From contig JAQISU010000167.1 in the NCBI GenBank assembly GCA_029339505.1, positions 1,502,501 to 1,566,500 of the forward strand: 64,000 nucleotides of DNA, written 5' to 3'. Of this stretch, positions 58,330-64,000 are shown piece after piece; within the stretch, counting starts at the first letter, position 1; each line of letters begins with the position of its first letter. A model generated the notes under the pieces. That model did no database searches. It was not told the DNA's origin and worked only from the letters and a program-made list of their open reading frames with translations. Source of the DNA: Unio delphinus (Eukaryota > Mollusca > Bivalvia > Unionida > Unionidae). Made by a program: the position numbers and the translations under genes.

Positions 58330-60480
58330 TGATACTGACTCATTGGGGAATATTCCCATTTTAGGCAGCCCAGTGGGCGTATGTCCCTTAACATGGATTT
58401 AGGGCCTGTAAGTCAGGGCACTGGAGTTTATATTGGATCAGTTGGATCCACCTCATTATACCACTCCACAGTTACTGGCAATCTAGCTGTCACTGACTGT
58501 ATGGCCATCACCGAAGTATGTTCTTCAGGCTATAAGTCATGACCCATTAGATTTTTACCAGATCCATTGAATCTAATGAATGATAAAGCTGCACTGTTAC
58601 CTATTGTCCAGCCATTCCAACATGGGGACCATTTCTTGGACTTGCTCCATCTAATTGTACCTTCAACGACATGCATTTTATATGATAGAGAATTCAGTGA
58701 GAAATTGGTCTGCCCACCTAAACTCATGGAGTGTCCTGAACCGGTGATAGCCAGACTGTCTTCCAAGTCAACTATTTGCTGGGCAAACCAGCTGGTTGTC
58801 CTGGCAGTGCCAGACTTCATTTCTTCACTGCTTGTCAACAAGGGAGAGCTAGTGCCATTTTCATTATGATATAGTGATGGATTTGACCTGATTGGCACCT
58901 TTCAGACTTGATGGAGCAATAGCCACACTTTAGAGGAGATGGATTACTTGGGTCATTGACTAGGATTGCTCACCATAACCTGCATTCCAGATGACCCTGT
59001 AAGGGTCACCATTGCTTTGGTTGAAGAATAGAGGAAGTTCGGAGGCAGGCAGCTCAGGAACTGCCTCTCCACCTTGCTACTCAACCTACATGGGTATTTG
59101 GAACCACTCATCCCCTGCCAGTGTGAAGAAATATTAAGCAGTCTCTAGACAGTTGATCTTCTCAGTCATGGATACCAATATCAATCTCCAGAAAGCAATC
59201 ATACAGCAAGCTTAGTTTGAGTTCACTTGATCTCCCTATTCCCTCAGAACGTGTGTGAGTGTGATCCAGGTGCTTCGGAGGGGCTTTGAGTCTTGTTCAT
59301 GAACAATTGCCTTCCCTCTCCCCCTCTTCATGAACACACCATTAAGATCAGAAGAAAGCTGCCATTCACTCGTCCCCCAAAAAAGACCAGTGGATCTTGC
59401 ACAAAGACCACAATCCCTTGGGTTTTATTTAAGGCTGTTGTTTCTTTTTCAGAAAGCAAACAGCAAGTTAAGATCCATCATCAACTAGTCATCTTAACCA
59501 GATCAGGATGGAGAAAGTGAAATCAATCTGCCTCTCTATTTGATTTGACTGATGTGCTGTCTTTTCATGTCCCTATCCACCCAATGTCATGACCATTTTC
59601 TTCATTTGTGCTTCCTGTAACAGTTTACCATCTCAAAGTTCTCACCTTTGGCCTCCGCTTCAGCCCTTTTGGCTTTTGCAGAGATTATGGATTACATCGA
59701 CATCACCGACAATGACAGCAGCTTACCTGGACATCTACCAGAAAGTTATGGTAAATTCTATTCTGCTTCCTGGCAAGAATGATCTTCTGTCTCGTAGATC
59801 AACCAGGCTTTCTAATGAACTGGAAAATGCTAGCATCCATCCATCCCAGAATTTTTTCCATCTGGAATTTTTAACCTACTGTAATCTGTTGAAACTTCCT
59901 TATCTTTGCTTAATCAGAATCATTGAATTTCTAACGGGACATGGATTTCAAATAGATATTTTTACAACTCTTTGGTTTATTAACTGTAGCAGTGGACTTA
60001 GTCCTGCTTGGTCGTCTTTTTTATGAGGACATTGCGAGCACAATGGTGCCCTTTTTCTAGTCCCTTGATCAAAGAGTCATGGTCACACTCGAGATCTGAT
60101 CATTCCTGCATCAGTGGTACATCCCAAGTTGGCTGACCATGGGAATCCTGCTGGAGAAGCCCCAGGTGGAATTAATGGTAGGTACTGGCGATAGTGGACA
60201 TGGTTGCAATGACCACCTAGTGCTGACCCTCACTGCTGCCAGTGAGACATTAGAATGGGAGGGGGGTAACAGCCTCTACACATACCAATGTACAAGTTTG
60301 ACACATTCCTGGCAGACACTATCCAGAACAGGTCAAGTTCTAGACACCGAATGGTTGCTCCATTGATCAGTTATCACATGGAATTGCTCACTTTGAGGGT
60401 GTACGCTAATTGACCTGTTTCTGTCGAGGTGGAATCACAAGCTACCCACCCACCTTTGGACAGTAAGACATAAATTCCTA
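58330..60480 (+). mobile_element. Decayed DIRS-like retrotransposon (reverse transcriptase region)
   Basis: At 59527-59589 the plus strand reads LFDLTDVLSFHVPIHP, the hallmark RT segment of DIRS-type elements. VYHLKVLTFGLRFSP follows in another frame at about 59625-59670, then NELENASIHPSQNFFHLEFL near 59815-59875. Further on, VGTGDSGHGCNDHL (60178-60220) resembles the RNase H start. The catalytic YxDD box is not readable. Upstream 58380-58870 has open frames on both strands that may be the gag-type region. Frames are shifted. Terminal repeats and the tyrosine recombinase were not found. Confidence 0.65.
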
Positions 60481-61947
60481 TATATCAAGATTTACATTTA
60501 ATAAAGACTATTACTGTCTCCATTAAGAGTACATAATTTTTTTTTTTTACTAACTCAAGATAAAGTGAATTATTCAAATCTAAAACAGCACTTAATTATG
60601 TCTAGAAATTTATAAACTTTTACTAAATGATAAGAAAGCTGTTGTATTTTGCAGCTTGTATCTTCACCCCTACCACAGACCTGCCAACCCATATGATTTA
60701 CAATAAGGTTTACTTAAATGGCCCTGAAAGTTTTGGCTAAAGGAATGATAGCCAAAAAACAATGATGGTCTGAAAGAATGATAACAAAAGAAAAAAGGTG
60801 CAGGTCTGACCTCATCAAGTTTTACAGCCATCTTGAAAAGTTTGTTAACACTACATCTGATGAACAGGTGGTTGTATTGACATGTGGTTTTCACTAGATC
60901 AGTTCTTATGGTATGTAGTTTGTTATGAATTTCTGTGGTGCTGATTTGACTTCACAAAAAGGTGACATTGTAAAATTCTCACTACAGCTATTTCTCCAGA
61001 ATGGATGGTCCTACCAAGATAGTTGTTTCTTCATTTCTAAAAAAAAATCTTTTTCAGTATATTGTTGGTTCAGTTTTATAGTAATTCTAATCTTACCTCA
61101 AAAATGGCTGCTGTAGAGGTAATCTTGAAAATATCTTTATGGCTACCTAAGGTCATATTCACTAAAACATGGTCTCAGTATGTAGCTGTTTTGAATGAAA
61201 AATTAATTGATGCCATTAAAACATTCTTGAACTTGTTACAGCAACTTATTCCTGCATTTGCAGTTTGTAGTTATTGCACCAGATGCTGAGTGTTATGGAG
61301 GAAGTGAGCTGGTCATGTGACTGGTTTTAGTCTCGTACCTTTTCAGTTTCATAATTTATGAGCTGAGATGGTTTAAATACTTTTATAATTAAAATGGAGA
61401 GAAGGAATAATTTTAGATTCCTGGAAGTTCTGTTCAGCCAATAGAATGTTAGTTCCTTTGAGAGTCTATTGTTGTGTTTTTACCTTGATCATATTTATAA
61501 AAAATTAAATGTATTCACAGTCTACTTTTGTTTCTACAACAAAGTCACTTAAATATTTGTCCAATTAACCCAGCTGTCACATATCCAAATAGGTTGTACC
61601 ATGAGTTCATGTAAATATATCTGCAGGTTCATAACACCCCTTGACTTAATCTTTTGGTATGTATCCAATTGTCCAATTTTATGACCACTGGGAAAAGTGA
61701 AATAACTTGTCTGGCCTCAAATTATTCTAGCAGTGATTCAGTAGATAATTACATTGGATTAATGAATGCATATATTTCAAACACTTTGAAAGCAAATCAG
61801 AGTTTGGTTATTTATAGTTTTAAGTAAGAAAAGAACGATTCCATAAATATTTTTTTTTTTTTAAATTTTATAGTTCAATGTATGTTGGATGTCGACAAGG
61901 TGACTATACAGAAATTATCTTCTAATTCATGAATTTTGTTTTCACAG

Positions 61948-62045
61948 GAGCAGCAGCAGCTAGAACAGCCTCTCGTCTTGCTGAAGAGAAGAAATCTGCA
62001 GCCTCTCCCTCCACCTCTAGAACAGTGGAAACAAAACCCAGCCCT
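61948..62045 (+). CDS. XRCC1: XRCC1 exon 7 (linker)
   Basis: TTTTCACAG precedes and GT follows. Together with the base carried from exon 6 it encodes 33 residues: GAAAARTASRLAEEKKSAAS, then PSTSRTVETKPSP. This is the Ala/Ser/Pro-rich flexible linker between the N-terminal domain and the first BRCT domain. It is not conserved in sequence, but phase, position and composition agree with the gene model. Confidence 0.85.
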
Positions 62046-62673
62046 GTATGATTCTTTTATAATTTAACAGTAATATTTATTTGTCAAAGTAATTTGGCAA
62101 TTAGTGTCTTTAGAGTTGTCTTTATTAGGCATAGGTTAGATAATCTGTTCACATGCAGTATACAAGGTGTTTGCACAACAGTACCAATTTTTGTCAAGCC
62201 TGCATATAGTATATGGCAAGAAATAGGATCACCTTTCTGGTTTCCATGGCAACAACTTAAGCATGCATGTTAAGATTATTTATTAAAGATGTTTGTTTAG
62301 TGTTGTAGTGTTGTTTGGGAGCCTTGAGTGGTCTAAAGCGCTGTCTGTTACGGCTCACTGCCATCTCACCTCTGTCTGCATTTGTTCGAGTCTATGATTT
62401 GGCTAATGTAGTTGTGTGAGAAAGCTTGCCAGTAGCTTCTCGTGGGTTGGTGGTTCTTTCCGGGGGTTTTCTGGGTTCTTCCTCCACCATTATTACTGGC
62501 CGCCATGTATAGCCTATATTGTGCTGAAAAATGGCGTTAAACAATAAAAAAAAAAAAATTAGTGCTGTTTTTTTAAAGATATAAATGGTGGGGGTACATT
62601 ATGGCATGTGGTACACATTGAAACTCTTGTCTAGTTTTCATTTTAACTTTATCTGTTTTCATAAATCGATTAG
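62046..62673 (+). other. XRCC1 intron 7 with SINE
   Basis: Holds the SINE at 62317-62559; nothing else recognisable. Confidence 0.85.
62317..62559 (+). mobile_element. tRNA-derived SINE with 11-bp target duplication
   Basis: Starts GGGAGCCTTGAGTGGTCTAA (A-box-like), has a B box TGTTCGAGTCT at about 62383, and ends in poly(A). TAGTGTTGTTT (62306-62316) and TAGTGCTGTTT (62560-62570) flank it. It is full length relative to the copy at 27337-27601 and in the opposite orientation. Confidence 0.9.
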
Positions 62674-62854
62674 ACAAAGAACCGAGAGAAGAGGAAGCAT
62701 GAACTTAGTGATGATGAGGAGCAGGAGGAAAGGAAAGAGGAGAAAAATGTTTTTACACCTAAACCAGCTCTACGCAAACAGTCAACAAGTCTTAGTTCTT
62801 CAGCATCATCAACTAAAGATGAAGGTCATACTCCACAACTAAAAAAATCAAAAT
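62674..62854 (+). CDS. XRCC1: XRCC1 exon 8 (linker with nuclear localisation signal)
   Basis: ATTAG precedes and GT follows. It encodes about 60 residues starting TKNREKRKHELSDDEEQEER, then a Ser-rich part and KKSK at the end. A basic KNREKRK cluster followed by an acidic run matches the KRK-L-D---EE nuclear localisation region of vertebrate XRCC1. TPKPALRKQ and SSSASS may be phosphorylated, as the linker is in mammals. The exon leaves phase 1. Confidence 0.88.
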
Positions 62855-63098
62855 GTAAGATCACTGTTTGTGTATGCATTGTATTGAAAAGAGGGGACAA
62901 TTCAGGTGTATATAGCAGGATACCAGTTCCTTTACTGACTCAGCTTTCATGGAGGTCAAGTGAGTTAAATGTGTATATAGCAGGAAACCAGTCCCTTTAT
63001 CGACTCAACTTTTATTGAGGTCAAGTGAGCTAATGGTGTGGTTCTGTACCTGACATAGATTGTTTGTCGTCGATCATGTGTTGTTCATTTCTCAACAG

Positions 63099-63160
63099 CT
63101 GCTGTTAAACATCTTAAATACCACAGAACCAGTCTGGACAAAATGGGCACAGTGCGCATG
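63099..63160 (+). CDS. XRCC1: Probable XRCC1 exon 9 (linker)
   Basis: CTCAACAG precedes 63099 and GT follows 63160. Joined to exon 8 it stays in frame and encodes SAVKHLKYHRTSLDKMGTVR plus M, ending in phase 0. It is basic and unlike any conserved XRCC1 block, so support comes only from splice sites, phase and the short 244-base intron. The BRCT-coding exons are beyond the window. Confidence 0.5.
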
Positions 63161-64000
63161 GTATGAATGGATACCTATCTGTCTTTTTAAAAAATGACCT
63201 TAAAATCAGCTGAACAGAAATTATCAGAATTAAAAGAAAAGCGTCTTGGTGGCAGGAAGACCAATGAAGTGCGTGTAAACAGTGCCAGTCTGCCATGAGT
63301 TGGGACTACTGTTACTAAAAGTAGAAAAGCCAGTTACTATGGTTAGAAAATCTTTTGAATAACTTCTTTTTCCAAACCACTGAAGGGAACATGACCAAAC
63401 TTGAAAGAAAGCATCCTGACATTAAAACTTTTTAAGATTCTTACAATTTATATTTTTCTGCTACCAAATGTGGTCAGTTTTAATAAAAACAGAAAAATCT
63501 TTATATGACTTGATCTCCAAAATTGCATAACAGAATTTGATCATATTTGAGAGAAAGCATCTTGGTGTAAAGACCTTGCACAAATGATGCTAATCTGAAA
63601 TAGTATGTGGCTCTTGTTTCTTGCACAGAAAAACTTTTAAATGACATACCCAAAACTGTCAAATAGAATTTGACCAAACTCGACAGAAGACATCCTGGCA
63701 TGAAGATCTTTATTTCAATGACACTGATCCACGTTTGAATATAACTGCCATTACTAAAAACAGAAAAATGCTTCAACAGAATTTAAGAAGATATGACAAA
63801 AAGCTTCATGCCATAAGGATCTTTTATGTTTGTACAGAACTGATGCTGGGTCCAAGAATGTGATCATGTTGGAAAGCATCCAGGCATGAAAACCTTGCTA
63901 AATTTAGACCATGACGCCAGTTAACCATCAGGTATGAATACCAATTCTTCTTCACAAAATCAATGACAAAACTTGACAGCAATCATCTTGGCATGAAACC
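63161..64000 (+). other. Probable XRCC1 intron 9, start
   Basis: No further exon recognised. The sequence contains loosely repeated words (AAGCATCCTGGCATGAAGA-like, about every 120 bases from 63400 to 64000), probably a degenerate tandem repeat. Confidence 0.45.

Larger units (their letters stand above)
56103..61947 (+). other. XRCC1 intron 6 (5.8 kb)
   Basis: Contains a hAT element (56426-57440) and a decayed DIRS-like retrotransposon (about 58330-60480). No gene seen elsewhere. Confidence 0.75.

Noticed and set aside
58530..58898. 122-codon minus-strand ORF in XRCC1 intron 6
   Set aside because: The surrounding DIRS-like RT blocks read on the plus strand, and both strands are open here. 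With no recognised domain I treat it as a shadow within the retroelement.

Overview
This is intron-rich, AT-rich animal nuclear DNA. Most of the 64 kb is non-coding and full of decayed transposable elements and tandem repeats. Two tRNA-derived SINE families (9729-9978; 27337-27601 and 62317-62559), Penelope-like, DIRS-like, pogo-like, hAT-like and Polinton-like pieces, and long AT/CT/GT microsatellites suggest a marine invertebrate, most likely a bivalve mollusc. That assignment rests on recognising repeat styles and is an inference.

The only host gene I can name is XRCC1, the DNA single-strand-break repair scaffold. It runs on the + strand from the start codon at 24669 past the right edge. 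Nine exons are visible: 24669-24719, 33528-33620, 38005-38109, 43797-43955, 48862-48927, 55973-56102, 61948-62045, 62674-62854 and, less surely, 63099-63160. All have GT/AG boundaries and their phases join. They encode the N-terminal Pol beta-binding domain and the start of the charged linker with its nuclear localisation region. The BRCT domains lie beyond the window. A short TATA-less promoter (ETS-like site, CCAAT box) precedes exon 1.

Left of XRCC1, 0-11 kb holds a decayed LINE reverse transcriptase (minus strand), four minisatellites, SINE pieces, a MITE, and a TATA/initiator promoter whose 47-base leader is repeated 606 bp downstream. From about 11.6 to 20.3 kb lies a heavily mutated Polinton/Maverick-like (adintovirus-like) element. 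On the + strand it has an integrase-type C-terminus, small structural-type proteins, an adenain-like protease, a small membrane protein, capsid-region ORFs and a polymerase-type motif followed by an SF1 helicase and an HNH nuclease. On the minus strand it has a second retroviral-type integrase and a parvovirus-like phospholipase A2 domain. Most of these genes carry stops or frameshifts.

The XRCC1 introns hold datable insertions: a SINE with 12-bp target duplication (intron 1), a 1.3 kb pogo-like element with TA duplication (intron 1), a Penelope-like element with inverted pseudo-LTRs carrying hammerhead-like cores and itself split by a second pogo-like element (intron 4), a 1.5 kb 24-bp minisatellite (intron 5), a hAT element with a perfect 8-bp duplication and a DIRS-like reverse transcriptase (intron 6), and a SINE with an 11-bp duplication (intron 7). 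A TATA-driven spliced unit with a degenerate repeat exon and a poly(A) signal may be nested in intron 1.
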